A stretch of 64,000 nt of DNA from Cupriavidus necator A5-1 (GCF_000744095.1 NZ_JQLI01000001.1:1674001-1738000), one strand, 5' to 3'; counted from the stretch's first letter, positions 44,702-54,108 are shown. The notes: generated by a model not told the origin, from the letters alone. Numbers and translations are program-made.

Positions 44702-45235
44702 ATGGCTGAGTCATCTGCCGGTCGTGGCGTCGAGATGGACGCCGATGCACAGCGCCGCTTCAGGAATGCGCTGGCGATGTTTGCAACGGGTGTCGCCGTG
44801 ATTACGGCGCCGCGCGAAGAGGGGGTGCCGGTCGGCATCACGGTGGCGTCGTTCAACTCGGTGTCGCTGGACCCGCCGCTGGTGCTGTTCTCGGTCGACC
44901 GCCGCTGCCTGAGCCTGGGCGACCTGCGCGCGGCGCGCCGCTTCGCGGTCAACGTGCTGACCGAGGCGCAGAAGGATATCTCGAACCGGTTCGCGAAGGC
45001 GAACACAGGCAAGTGGGAGGGCATCGACTTCGGCGCGCAGGACGGCGAGCGCCATGTGCTGCTGCCGGATGCGCTGGCCACGTTCGAATGCGAGCCCTAT
45101 GCGATGCACGACGGCGGCGACCACGTCATCTTCATCGGGCGGGTGGTCCGCCATCAGGCCCGGCACGACGGCCGGCCCCTGATCTTCTTTGGCGGCACGT
45201 ACCGGGCACTGGAACACATCCCGGCCGCCGCGTAA
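44702..45235 (+). CDS. NAD(P)H:flavin reductase (HpaC-like), first gene of ten-gene operon
   Basis: A 177-residue flavin reductase domain protein. Family blocks are FRNALAMFATGVAVITA, GITVASFNSVSLDPPLVLFS and FAVNVLTEAQKDISNRFA, plus HVIFIGRVVRH. The ATG at 44702 has AGGAG about 6 bp upstream; the frame is open from a TTG at 44672. It starts 37 bp before the HpaB-type monooxygenase gene and should provide reduced flavin to it. Confidence 0.83.
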   Translation: MAESSAGRGVEMDADAQRRFRNALAMFATGVAVITAPREEGVPVGITVASFNSVSLDPPLVLFSVDRRCLSLGDLRAARRFAVNVLTEAQKDISNRFAKANTGKWEGIDFGAQDGERHVLLPDALATFECEPYAMHDGGDHVIFIGRVVRHQARHDGRPLIFFGGTYRALEHIPAAA

Positions 45236-45272
45236 ATCCACAAAACACAGGCAGTCAGGACAGGAGAACGAC

Positions 45273-46757
45273 ATGATCAAGACCGGTAGCCAACACATCG
45301 CGATGCTGCGCGATGGCCGCGAAGTGTATCTGGACGGCAAGCGGGTCACGGACGTCACGGTGCACCCGGCGTTCCGCAACTCGATTCGCAGCTACGCCAA
45401 TCTCTACGATTACCAGGCGCGTCCCGAGAACATCGACAAGATGACCTTCCAGCCCGAAGGCACGGACCGGCGCGTCAGCCGCATCTGGGAGCTCCCCACC
45501 AGCTACAACGAGCTGGTCGAGCGCCGCCAGATGCTGGAAGCCTGGACTGCGCTGCACTACGGCTTCATGGGCCGCTCGCCCGACCACGTCGCCTCCTGCA
45601 TCTCAGGCATGGTCATGGGCATCGACGTGCTCGAGCAGGCCGATCCCGCACGCGCCGGTGCCTTGCGCGATTACTACCGCTATGCCCGCGACAACGACCT
45701 GTTCCTGACCTATGTGATCGTGAACCCGCAGGCCAACCAGGCCAAGGCCGCGCACGAGCAGGAGGACAAGTACCTGGCCGTGGGCATTGTCGACCAGGAT
45801 GCCGAGGGCATCACGGTGCGCGGCGCGAAGATGCTGGCCACCAGCGGCATCATGGCCAACGAGGTGTTCTGCAGCTGCATCCAGCCGCTGCGCGAGGGCG
45901 ACGAGATGTACGCCTTGTCCTTCGCGGTGCCGATGAACACCAAAGGGCTGAAGGTGATGTCGCGCAAGTCGTATGAGGCGAACGCGACCTCGGTCTTCGA
46001 CAACCCGCTCGCGAGCCGCTTCGACGAGAACGATGCCGTGCTCTATTTCGACGACGTCAAGGTGCCGTGGGAGCGGATCTTCGTCGCGGGCGACGTCGCC
46101 ATGTGCGCAAAGCAGTTCCACGCCACGCCCGCCCATGTCTACCAGAACTACCAGTGCCAGGTGCGGTTGATGGTGAAGCTGCGCTTCCTGGTCGGACTCG
46201 CGCACCGGATCACCGAGATCAACGGCACCAACGGCTTCCCGCAGGTCAGGGAGCTGCTGGGCCAGCTCGCCGCGGAGGCGGGCATGGTCGAGGCCTGGGT
46301 CTACGGCATGGAGGCCAAGGGCCAGGTCAACCAGAACGGCTACTTCGTGCCCGACCGCAGCATGCTGTATGGCTCGCAGGTGGCGACGCAGCAGCTCTAT
46401 GCCAAGGTGCTCAACACGCTGCGCGAGCTGGCCGGCGGCGGCATGATCATGCTGCCGTCGAGCATCGGGGATTTCGCCAACCCCGCGCTCGCCGAGATCA
46501 TCGCCAAGACGCAGAAGTCGCCGGTGTGCAGCCCGGAGGAGCGCGTCAAGTTCTTCAAGCTGGCCTGGGATGCCGTCGGGTCCGAGTTCGCCTCGCGCCA
46601 TAACCAGTACGAGATGTTCTACGCCGGCGCCACCTTCGTCACCAAGGGCCACGCCTACCGGACCTACGACTGGAAGAGCGCTTCCGGCCTGGTCGACCAC
46701 ATGCTCGGCAGCTATTCCCTCGAAGACGAGCTGGCCCGGCTGCCGCAGGCGGCCTGA
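45273..46757 (+). CDS. FADH2-dependent aromatic monooxygenase, HpaB family
   Basis: A 494-residue 4-hydroxyphenylacetate-3-monooxygenase family protein starting MIKTGSQHIAMLRDGREVYL. It has VRGAKMLATSGIMANEVF, VLYFDDVKVPWERIFV and a conserved C-terminal flavin-binding block (RNQYEMFYAGA-like, here HNQYEMFYAGA). It is clearly a different subfamily from the tcpA-like protein at 37660. With a cupin, an amidase and an importer downstream it probably hydroxylates an imported aromatic, perhaps one bearing an amide. The exact substrate is unknown. Confidence 0.85.
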   Translation: MIKTGSQHIAMLRDGREVYLDGKRVTDVTVHPAFRNSIRSYANLYDYQARPENIDKMTFQPEGTDRRVSRIWELPTSYNELVERRQMLEAWTALHYGFMGRSPDHVASCISGMVMGIDVLEQADPARAGALRDYYRYARDNDLFLTYVIVNPQANQAKAAHEQEDKYLAVGIVDQDAEGITVRGAKMLATSGIMANEVFCSCIQPLREGDEMYALSFAVPMNTKGLKVMSRKSYEANATSVFDNPLASRFDENDAVLYFDDVKVPWERIFVAGDVAMCAKQFHATPAHVYQNYQCQVRLMVKLRFLVGLAHRITEINGTNGFPQVRELLGQLAAEAGMVEAWVYGMEAKGQVNQNGYFVPDRSMLYGSQVATQQLYAKVLNTLRELAGGGMIMLPSSIGDFANPALAEIIAKTQKSPVCSPEERVKFFKLAWDAVGSEFASRHNQYEMFYAGATFVTKGHAYRTYDWKSASGLVDHMLGSYSLEDELARLPQAA

Positions 46758-46801
46758 CACGCCCGCATTGTTTTCCCCTTGCCCCGATAACGGAGATCAG
46801 C

Positions 46802-47182
46802 ATGGCAATCAACAAGCTTCACGACGAGTTCCATACCCTAGACCTGGCGTCCGACTGGGAGGTCCCGCACGGCTATCCCGCCGGCATCCAGCAGAAGATC
46901 CTGTCCGGCGCGCTGGACGAAGGCGGCCGCGGCGGCAGTCGCACTCGCCTGCTGCGCTTTGACCCGGGTGTCTTCACCACCGCGCCGTTCGTGCACGAGT
47001 ACTGGGAGGAGGTCTACCTGCTCAGTGGCGACCTGACTGTCGGCAACGATGTCAACGGGGAGGGCGGCGAAGCCTTCGCGCCCAACACCTACGCCTGCCG
47101 TCCGCCCGGCGCATTCCACGGTCCGTTCAAGTCGAACGGCGGTTGCATGCTGCTGGAAATCCACTACTACGACCCGGCCTGA
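46802..47182 (+). CDS. Cupin-domain protein
   Basis: A 126-residue single-domain cupin (VHEYWEEVYLLSGDLTVG, then RPPGAFHGPFKS), with likely metal ligands H65, E69, E70 and H105. Related cupins are dioxygenases, isomerases or acetylacetone-cleaving-type enzymes. It sits 44 bp after the monooxygenase gene and 2 bp before the amidase gene, so it takes part in the same pathway, possibly in ring opening of the hydroxylated product. That role is inference. Confidence 0.78.
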   Translation: MAINKLHDEFHTLDLASDWEVPHGYPAGIQQKILSGALDEGGRGGSRTRLLRFDPGVFTTAPFVHEYWEEVYLLSGDLTVGNDVNGEGGEAFAPNTYACRPPGAFHGPFKSNGGCMLLEIHYYDPA

Positions 47183-47184
47183 TC

Positions 47185-48528
47185 ATGGAAGCCACCATAG
47201 CCGCCACCAGGCGCCGGCTTGCCGACGGCAGCGCCAATGCCCAGTCGCTGTTGGCCTCATGCGTCGAACGCATCTGCAATCCGGGCGGCGAAGGCGCGCG
47301 CTTCTTCCCCCATGGCGTCAGCATGGCGGCCCGCAAGCAGGCCCAGGCGAGCGACATGCTGCGCGAACAGGGCGTGGCGGGCCCGCTTGCCGGGTTGCCC
47401 GTTTCCGTGAAGGATCTGTTCGACGTGCAGGGCGACGTGACCCGCGCCGGTGCCCGCGTGCTGCCGGAGCGGCCCGCCGGCGCGGATGCGCCGGCCATCG
47501 CGCGCTTGCGTGCGGCGGGAGCCGTGCTGGTCGGGCGTACCAATATGACCGAGTTCGCCTACTCGGGTGTCGGCATCAATCCGCACTATGGCACCCCGCG
47601 CAACCCGTTCGACCGGCAAGCCGGCCGCATTCCGGGCGGATCGTCGTCCGGAGCAGCGGTGTCCGTGACCGATGGCATGGCGCTGGCCGCGGTCGGTTCT
47701 GACACCGGCGGCTCCTGCCGCATCCCGGCGGCGCTGTGCGGCATCGTCGGCTTCAAGCCCACGGCAAGCCGCGTGCCGCTACAGGGTGCGGTACCGCTGT
47801 CGCCCAGCTACGACTCGGTCGGGTGCCTGGCCAATACGGTTGCGTGCTGTGCCGCCGTCGATGCGGTGATGGCAGGCGAGGAGGGGCCCACGGCAGCGGC
47901 GCCGCTCGCGGGCCTGCGCCTGGCCGTCCCGACCGGGCTGGTGCTGGAGGGCATCTCCGACGAGGTTGCCGAGGTCTTCAGCCGCACGCTGCGCCGGCTG
48001 TCCGCGGCCGGCGCCTTGCTGCAGGACGTGGCCTTCGACAGCTGGAATCAGCTGGCCGAGCTCGGCGCGCACGGTGGCCTGGTTGCGGCCGAGGCCAGCG
48101 CCTGGCACGGCAGCCTGGTGGCGACGCATGCCGACCGCTACGACCCGCGCGTGCTGTCTCGCATCCGGCTGGCGGACGGACAGCGCGCCGCCGATTACCT
48201 GCGCATGCGGCAGCGCCGCAGCGAGCTGTGCCGGCAGGCCGACGCCGAACTGGCGGGCTTCGATGCGGTGGTCCTGCCGACCGTGCAGATCGTCGCGCCG
48301 CGCATTGCGGACCTCGACGATGACGACGCCTTCTTCACCACCAACCGGCTGCTGCTGCGCAATCCGGCCATCGCCAACATGCTGGACCTGTGCTCGCTGT
48401 CGGTTCCCTGCCATCGCCCCGGCGAGGCGCCGGTCGGGCTGATGCTGTTCGGCCGCCACCTTGCCGACCGCACGCTGCTGGCGATCGGCATGGGGGTCGA
48501 GGCGGCGCTGCGGCATGAACGAGGTTAG
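47185..48528 (+). CDS. Amidase, amidase-signature family
   Basis: A 447-residue AS enzyme. The triad is visible: K76 (LPVSVKDLFDV), the GGSSSG serines at about 153-155, and S177 in GSDTGGSCRIP. It starts 2 bp after the cupin stop. It is the second AS-family amidase in the window and is divergent from the one at 4396. Its place between a cupin and an ABC importer suggests hydrolysis of an amide in the imported compound. Confidence 0.85.
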   Translation: MEATIAATRRRLADGSANAQSLLASCVERICNPGGEGARFFPHGVSMAARKQAQASDMLREQGVAGPLAGLPVSVKDLFDVQGDVTRAGARVLPERPAGADAPAIARLRAAGAVLVGRTNMTEFAYSGVGINPHYGTPRNPFDRQAGRIPGGSSSGAAVSVTDGMALAAVGSDTGGSCRIPAALCGIVGFKPTASRVPLQGAVPLSPSYDSVGCLANTVACCAAVDAVMAGEEGPTAAAPLAGLRLAVPTGLVLEGISDEVAEVFSRTLRRLSAAGALLQDVAFDSWNQLAELGAHGGLVAAEASAWHGSLVATHADRYDPRVLSRIRLADGQRAADYLRMRQRRSELCRQADAELAGFDAVVLPTVQIVAPRIADLDDDDAFFTTNRLLLRNPAIANMLDLCSLSVPCHRPGEAPVGLMLFGRHLADRTLLAIGMGVEAALRHERG

Positions 48529-48591
48529 ACCCCGGCGGCAGCCCCGCCGACCGCAATACCCGGCATTTCCATAAATACAGAGGAGACAAAC

Positions 48592-49818
48592 ATGCCTGAT
48601 ATCCGTATTGGCGCGGCCGTGCTGGCCTGCGCCACCCTGTTCGCGGCAACCGCCGCGGCGGCGCAGACAGCCCCCATCAGCGACGGCGTGGTCAAGGTCG
48701 GTGTCCTGACCGACATGTCGTCCATCTTTTCCGATATCGGCGGCAAGGGCTCGGTGGTGGCCGCGCAGATGGCCGTGGACGACTTCGGCGGCAAGGTCCT
48801 GGGCGCACCGGTCCAGGTGATCAGCGCCGACCACCAGAACAAGACCGACGTGGCCGCCACGCTGGCGCGCGGCTGGTTCGACAACCAGAAAGTCGACATC
48901 ATTCAGGACGCGCTGCCGTCCTCGGTGGCGCTGGCCGTCTCCAACCTGGGCAAGCTCAAGCGCAAGATCGTCATTGCCAGCGGCGCCGGCACCACGCGCC
49001 TGAGCAACGAGGATTGCTCGCCTTACACCATCCAGTACTCGTACGACACCTACGCATTCGCCGCCAATACCGTCAAGACGCTGGCACGGCGCGGCGACAA
49101 CAGCTGGTACTTCCTGACCGTCGACTATGCGCTCGGCGCATCGCTCGAGAAGGACGGTACCGAGGCGCTGTCGAGCGTCGGCGGAACCGTCAAGGGCAAG
49201 GCGAAGCACCCGATCAATTCGGCGGACCTGTCGTCCTACCTGCTGCAGGGGCAGGCGTCCGGCGCGAAGGTGATCGGCCTGGCCAACGCGGGCGCCGACA
49301 CGGTCAATGCGATCAAGACGGCCGCGGACTTCGGCATGAACGGCGCGGGCAAGCAGCGGCTGGCCGGGCTGCACATGTTCATCAGCGACATCCACAGCCT
49401 GGGGCTGAAAGCCGCACAGGGCATGACGCTGACCACGGCGTTCTACTGGGACCGCGACGACGCCACGCGCGCCTGGTCGCAACGCTTCTTCGAGAAGACC
49501 GGGCGCATGCCGACGCTGGTCCATGCCGGCGTCTACTCGTCGACGATGCATTACCTCAAGGCGGTCCAGGCCGCGCGCACGGACGAGAGCGATGCCGTGC
49601 TGGCCAGGATGCGCGCGACAGCGGTCAATGACTTCTTCGCCAGCAACGGAACGATCCGCGCCGACGGCCTGATGGTGCACGACATGTACCTGGTCGAAGT
49701 GAAGCGCCCGCAGGAGTCGAAGCGGCCGTGGGACTACTACAAGATCAAGGCCGTGATCCCCGCGAACGAAGCGTTCCGTCCGCTCAGCGCAAGCACCTGC
49801 CCGCTGGTCAGGAAGTAA
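48592..49818 (+). CDS. ABC transporter substrate-binding protein, branched-chain-amino-acid type
   Basis: A 408-residue periplasmic protein with a Sec signal (AAVLACATLFAATAAAAQ) cut near residue 25. The mature protein starts with VKVGVLTDMSSIFSDIGGKG, the type-1 periplasmic-binding fold, with SADHQNKTDVAATLARGWFD. These members of the Leu/Ile/Val family often bind aromatic acids or amides in catabolic operons. It is the receptor for the LivGFHM genes downstream. Confidence 0.88.
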   Translation: MPDIRIGAAVLACATLFAATAAAAQTAPISDGVVKVGVLTDMSSIFSDIGGKGSVVAAQMAVDDFGGKVLGAPVQVISADHQNKTDVAATLARGWFDNQKVDIIQDALPSSVALAVSNLGKLKRKIVIASGAGTTRLSNEDCSPYTIQYSYDTYAFAANTVKTLARRGDNSWYFLTVDYALGASLEKDGTEALSSVGGTVKGKAKHPINSADLSSYLLQGQASGAKVIGLANAGADTVNAIKTAADFGMNGAGKQRLAGLHMFISDIHSLGLKAAQGMTLTTAFYWDRDDATRAWSQRFFEKTGRMPTLVHAGVYSSTMHYLKAVQAARTDESDAVLARMRATAVNDFFASNGTIRADGLMVHDMYLVEVKRPQESKRPWDYYKIKAVIPANEAFRPLSASTCPLVRK

Positions 49819-49891
49819 GTCCCCTCTACCCGGCCGGCGCCGGCAAGTGTGCCAGCACCGGTCAGCCACAACACCGCAGAGAGCATCCGAA

Positions 49892-50581
49892 ATGAAAACC
49901 CTTACCTTTGATATCGAAACCCGCCTGGGCAAGTCGCGGCGCGCCGTCACCATCTACCAGCTGGTCGTGGCCGGGTGGACCGGTCGGGACGTCGAAGCCA
50001 TGGAGGCCCACATCCGCGAGTTGGAGGAACTGGGCGTGAAGCGTCCCGCCTATACCCCGGTCTTCTATCGCGTCGCGGCGTCGCGGCTGGGTACCGCGCC
50101 GGAAATCCAGGTCAGCGGCGAAGCGAGCAGCGGCGAGGCCGAGTTCCTGCTGGTCAAGGATGGCGGCGAGATCCTGGTGGGCATCGCCTCGGACCATACC
50201 GACCGCGAGGCCGAGACCTACGGCATTACCGTATCGAAGCAGATGTGCGAAAAGCCCTGTGCGCCGACCTTGTGGCGCCTGGTTGAAGTGGAGGGACACT
50301 GGGACCGGCTGGTGTTGCGCTCCTACGCCACCGTCGACGGCGAGCGCGTGCTGTACCAGGAGGGCCCGGTGACGGCCATGCGGTCCCCGTCCGACCTGCT
50401 GGACCGGTTCGCCGGCCACGGTGGCGAATTTGGCGAGGGCGCGGCCATGCTGTGCGGCACCTTGCCCGCCATCGGCGGCATCCGCCCGGCCGAGCGCTTC
50501 GAGATCGAACTGGAAGATCCGGTGCTGGGGCGCACGCTGCGCCATACGTACGCGGTCGCGACGCTGCCCGTCGAGGGTTGA
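49892..50581 (+). CDS. DUF2848-family protein
   Basis: A 229-residue protein with DUF2848 hallmarks: LVVAGWTGRDVEAMEAHI, TPVFYRVAASRL, GEASSGEAEF, GIASDHTDREAETYGI and SKQMCEKPCAP. The family lacks an established activity; the fold is thought to resemble fumarylacetoacetase-like hydrolases. It lies between the binding-protein gene and livG, so it is probably a catabolic enzyme. The ATG at 49892 follows GAGAG at 9-13 bp. Confidence 0.8.
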   Translation: MKTLTFDIETRLGKSRRAVTIYQLVVAGWTGRDVEAMEAHIRELEELGVKRPAYTPVFYRVAASRLGTAPEIQVSGEASSGEAEFLLVKDGGEILVGIASDHTDREAETYGITVSKQMCEKPCAPTLWRLVEVEGHWDRLVLRSYATVDGERVLYQEGPVTAMRSPSDLLDRFAGHGGEFGEGAAMLCGTLPAIGGIRPAERFEIELEDPVLGRTLRHTYAVATLPVEG

Positions 50582-50630
50582 GTATGGCGCGCCATCCACA
50601 TTGCCACGGCAGCGCAACGGAGTTATGCCC

Positions 50631-51407
50631 ATGCCCCAAGACGACCTGATACTGGCGACCCGGAACCTCGGGAAATCCTTCCGCGGCTTCACGGCGGTAA
50701 GCGACGTCAACCTGCGGGTGCGCCGCGGGTCGATCCATGCATTGATCGGGCCCAACGGCGCGGGCAAGACCACTTGCTTCAACCTGCTCACCAAGTTTTT
50801 GGAGCCGACCACCGGCACCATCCTGTTCAACGGCATCGACATCACCCGCGAGAAGCCCGCGCAGATCGCGCGCCGCGGCGTGATCCGTTCCTTCCAGATC
50901 TCGGCGGTGTTCCCGCACCTGACGGTGATGGAGAACGTGCGCATCGGCCTGCAGCGCCAGCTCGGCACCGCGTACCAGTTCTGGCGCAGCGAGCGCTCGC
51001 TCGACGTGCTCAACGACCGCGCCATGGAGCTGCTCGAGCAGGTCGGGCTGACCGAGTTCGCGCACACCGTCACGGTGAACCTGCCGTACGGCCGCAAGCG
51101 CGCGCTCGAGATCGCCACCACGCTGGCGATGGAGCCCGAGCTGATGCTGCTGGACGAGCCCACGCAGGGCATGGGCCACGAGGATGTGGACCGCGTCACG
51201 CAGCTGATCAAGAAGGTCTCCGCGGGCCGCACCATCCTGATGGTCGAGCACAACATGAGCGTGGTGTCGTCGATCGCGGACAAGATCACGGTGCTGCAGC
51301 GCGGCGCGATCCTGGCCGAGGGCCCTTACGCCGAAGTGTCGAAGGACCCGCGCGTGATGGAGGCCTACATGGGCACCGTCGACGCGGAACTGCAGGGCGC
51401 GCACTGA
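50631..51407 (+). CDS. livG: LivG-type ABC ATPase
   Basis: A 258-residue ATPase of the branched-chain-amino-acid importer family. Walker A GPNGAGKTT, signature region LPYGRKRALEIA, Walker B LMLLDEPTQGMG and the H-loop VEHNMSVV are present. The ATG at 50631 has GGAG 8 bp upstream; an ATG at 50625 is too close to the site. It is part of the Liv importer with the genes up to 54053. Confidence 0.9.
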   Translation: MPQDDLILATRNLGKSFRGFTAVSDVNLRVRRGSIHALIGPNGAGKTTCFNLLTKFLEPTTGTILFNGIDITREKPAQIARRGVIRSFQISAVFPHLTVMENVRIGLQRQLGTAYQFWRSERSLDVLNDRAMELLEQVGLTEFAHTVTVNLPYGRKRALEIATTLAMEPELMLLDEPTQGMGHEDVDRVTQLIKKVSAGRTILMVEHNMSVVSSIADKITVLQRGAILAEGPYAEVSKDPRVMEAYMGTVDAELQGAH

Positions 51408-51417
51408 GGGGCACCAC

Positions 51418-52143
51418 ATGACGACATCGAATACACCTGCCCTCGAGATCAAAGGCCTGGAGGCCTGGTACGGCGAATCGCACATCCTGCACGGGGTGGA
51501 CCTGACCGTGAACCGCGGTGAAGTGGTGACGCTGCTGGGTCGCAACGGCGCCGGTCGCACCACCACGCTGCGCGCGATCATGGGCCTCACGGGCGCGCGC
51601 AAGGGCTCGATCAAGGTCAATGGCCATGAAACCATCGGCCTGCCCACGCACAAGATTGCGCACTACGGCATTGGCTATTGCCCGGAAGAGCGCGCCATCT
51701 TCTCCAGCCTCTCTTGCGAAGAAAACCTGATGCTGCCGCCGGTGCTCAAGGGCGCCGACACCAGCAAGGGCATGAACGAGGCCGAAATCTACGAGATGTT
51801 CCCGAACCTGAAGGAGCGGCGCCAGAGCCAGGGCACGCGTCTTTCCGGTGGCGAGCAGCAGATGCTGGCGGTCGGGCGCATCCTGCGCACGGGTGCGAAC
51901 CTGCTGCTGCTCGATGAAATCTCGGAAGGGTTGGCACCGGTGATCGTGCAGGCGCTCGCGCGCATGATCCTGATGCTCAAGCAGAAGGGGTACACGGTGG
52001 TGATGGTGGAGCAGAACTTCCGCTTTGCCGCGCCGCTGGCCGACCGCTTCTACGTGATGGAGCATGGCAGCATCGTCGAGCGCTTCGCGGCCAGTGAGCT
52101 GCAGGCCAGGATGCCGGTGTTGCATGAACTGCTGGGCGTATGA
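51418..52143 (+). CDS. livF: LivF-type ABC ATPase with Walker A Lys-to-Arg change
   Basis: A 241-residue ATPase of the LivF group. The Walker A loop reads GRNGAGRTTTL rather than GAGKTT, so the phosphate-binding lysine is arginine (about residue 45). The signature LSGGEQQMLAVGRIL, Walker B LLLLDEISEGLAP and the H-loop region VMVEQNF are normal (Gln replaces His in this family). It may hydrolyse ATP poorly and depend on LivG. A similar loop may be shared by some Burkholderiales homologues. Confidence 0.88.
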   Translation: MTTSNTPALEIKGLEAWYGESHILHGVDLTVNRGEVVTLLGRNGAGRTTTLRAIMGLTGARKGSIKVNGHETIGLPTHKIAHYGIGYCPEERAIFSSLSCEENLMLPPVLKGADTSKGMNEAEIYEMFPNLKERRQSQGTRLSGGEQQMLAVGRILRTGANLLLLDEISEGLAPVIVQALARMILMLKQKGYTVVMVEQNFRFAAPLADRFYVMEHGSIVERFAASELQARMPVLHELLGV

Positions 52144-52152
52144 GGAGCATCC

Positions 52153-53037
52153 ATGACTCTGTTTGAAATCCCGTTTCCGGCGCTGCTGTCGCAGCTGCTG
52201 CTGGCGCTCGTCAATGGTGCCTTCTACGCCATGCTGAGCCTGGGCCTGGCGGTCATCTTCGGCCTGCTGAACGTCATCAACTTTGCGCACGGAGCGCTCT
52301 TCATGCTCGGCGCGGTGCTGGCGTGGGCCGGCATGACCTATGCCGGGCTCAGCTACTGGGTGATGCTGCTGCTGTCGCCGCTGGTGGTCGCAGCACTGGG
52401 CGTGGCCATCGAGAAGACCATGCTGCGCTGGATCTACAAGCTGGACCATATCTACGGCCTGCTGCTGACGCTCGGCATCACGCTGGTAATCGAGGGCATC
52501 TTCCGCTCGGTCTATGGCGTGTCCGGGCTGCCCTATTCGCCGCCCGAAGCGCTGCAAGGCGCCGCCGACCTCGGCTTCATGCGCTTGCCCAACTATCGCG
52601 CGTGGGTAGTCGTGGCTTCGCTGGCGGTATGCATGTCGACCTGGTACGTGATCGAGAAGACCCGGCTGGGCGCCTACCTGCGCGCGGGCACCGAGAACGC
52701 CAAGGTGGTGGAGGCCTTCGGTGTCAACGTGCCGCTGATGGTGACGCTGACCTATGGCTTCGGCGTGGCGCTGGCCGCGTTCGCTGGCGTGCTGGCGGCG
52801 CCGGTCATGCAGGTGTCGCCGCTGATGGGGCAGAACCTGATCATCATCGTGTTCGCGGTGGTGGTGATCGGCGGCATGGGCTCGATCCTGGGCGCGATCC
52901 TGACCGGCCTGGGGCTGGGCGTGATCGAGGGGCTGACCAAGGTGTTTTATCCGGAAGCATCGTCGACCGTGGTCTTCGTGACCATGGTGATCGTGCTGCT
53001 GTTGCGCCCGGCAGGGCTGTTCGGAAAGGAGAAATGA
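52153..53037 (+). CDS. livH: LivH-type ABC permease
   Basis: A 294-residue inner-membrane permease with about 8 hydrophobic segments. The family block LGLAVIFGLLNVINFAHGALFMLGA (split here as LGLAVIFGLLNVINFAHG then ALFMLGA) and AFGVNVPLMVTLTYGFGVALA are seen. The gene is 9 bp after livF; its stop overlaps the livM start (ATGA). Confidence 0.9.
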   Translation: MTLFEIPFPALLSQLLLALVNGAFYAMLSLGLAVIFGLLNVINFAHGALFMLGAVLAWAGMTYAGLSYWVMLLLSPLVVAALGVAIEKTMLRWIYKLDHIYGLLLTLGITLVIEGIFRSVYGVSGLPYSPPEALQGAADLGFMRLPNYRAWVVVASLAVCMSTWYVIEKTRLGAYLRAGTENAKVVEAFGVNVPLMVTLTYGFGVALAAFAGVLAAPVMQVSPLMGQNLIIIVFAVVVIGGMGSILGAILTGLGLGVIEGLTKVFYPEASSTVVFVTMVIVLLLRPAGLFGKEK

Positions 53038-54053
53038 TGAACGGGCAATCTATCGCTGCATTGGAAATGCAGCCGTGGCAGGCGGTACGCCGCCTGCCAC
53101 GGCGGGCACTGTACGTGACGCTGCTGGCGTGCCTGCTGGCCGCGCCGCTGGTGGGCGCCTATCCGGTGTTCGTGCTCAAGGTGCTGTGCTTCGCGCTGTT
53201 CGCGTGCGCCTTCAACCTGCTGATCGGCTATACCGGGCTGCTGTCGTTCGGCCATGCGGCGTTCTTCGGCGGCGCGGGCTACGCGGCCGGTCATGCGATG
53301 AAGGCGTGGGGCGTAACGCCGGAGATCGGGCTGATCCTGGGCACGGCCACCGGCGCGCTGATCGGCTACGTGGTGGGCTCACTGGCGATCCGCCGGCAGG
53401 GCATCTACTTCTCGATGATCACGCTGGCGCTGGCGCAGATGCTGTTCTTTATCTGCCTGCAGGCGCCGTTCACCGGCGGCGAGGACGGGCTGCAGGGCAT
53501 TCCGCGCGGCAAGCTGTTCGGCGTGCTGTCGCTGTCTAGTGACCTGACGCTGTACTACGTGGCGCTGGTGATCATCGTCGCGGCCTTTGCGCTGATCGTG
53601 CGCACGGTGCATTCGCCGTTCGGCCAGATCCTGAAGGCGATCAAGGGGAACGAGCCGCGCGCGATCTCGCTGGGCTATGACGTCGACCGCTTCAAGCTGA
53701 CCGCCTTCGTGCTGTCGGCGGCGCTGTCGGGGCTGGCGGGTTCGGTCAAGGCGCTGGTGCTGGGCTTCGAGACGCTGACCGATGTGCACTGGTCGATGTC
53801 CGGGATGGTCATCCTGATGACCTTGCTGGGCGGGCTCGGCACGCTGTCCGGGCCGATCGTCGGCGCTTTTGTCGTGATCGCGCTCGAGAACAAGTTCGGC
53901 GAACTGGGCAGCTACCTTGCGGCGGTGACGGGCATCGACTGGTTCAACGGGCTCGGGGAATCTGTGTCGATGGTGACCGGCATCATCTTCATCGTCTGCG
54001 TGCTGACGTTCCGCAGGGGCATTGTCGGTAGTCTGGAGCGAAGTCCTGGATGA
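53034..54053 (+). CDS. livM: LivM-type ABC permease, last gene of the operon
   Basis: A 339-residue permease with about 9-10 membrane segments. NLLIGYTGLLSFGHAAFFGG and RQGIYFSMITLALAQMLFF are typical LivM signatures, and the conserved AIKGNEPRAISLGYDVDRFKL follows. The ATG at 53034 has GGAAAGGAG upstream and overlaps the livH stop. A perfect hairpin (54063-54094) ends the operon. Confidence 0.9.
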   Translation: MMNGQSIAALEMQPWQAVRRLPRRALYVTLLACLLAAPLVGAYPVFVLKVLCFALFACAFNLLIGYTGLLSFGHAAFFGGAGYAAGHAMKAWGVTPEIGLILGTATGALIGYVVGSLAIRRQGIYFSMITLALAQMLFFICLQAPFTGGEDGLQGIPRGKLFGVLSLSSDLTLYYVALVIIVAAFALIVRTVHSPFGQILKAIKGNEPRAISLGYDVDRFKLTAFVLSAALSGLAGSVKALVLGFETLTDVHWSMSGMVILMTLLGGLGTLSGPIVGAFVVIALENKFGELGSYLAAVTGIDWFNGLGESVSMVTGIIFIVCVLTFRRGIVGSLERSPG

Positions 54054-54062
54054 GGCCGGTTC

Positions 54063-54094
54063 TCTCCCCTCTCCCGCTTGCGGGAGAGGGGAGA
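54063..54094. terminator. Perfect 15-bp stem between livM and convergent dadA
   Basis: TCTCCCCTCTCCCGC (54063-54077) pairs exactly with 54080-54094 across a TT loop. It lies 9 bp after livM and 14 bp before the end of the convergent gene, the place for a bidirectional terminator. The core recurs after the tcp-like operon (40808-40825). Neither side has a U-tract, so a palindromic repeat is also possible. Confidence 0.6.
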
Positions 54095-54108
54095 AAACAT
54101 CCGCGAGC

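Noticed and set aside
47779-49953. 724-codon leftward open frame
   Set aside because: It is antisense to the amidase and the binding-protein gene, with shadow composition.
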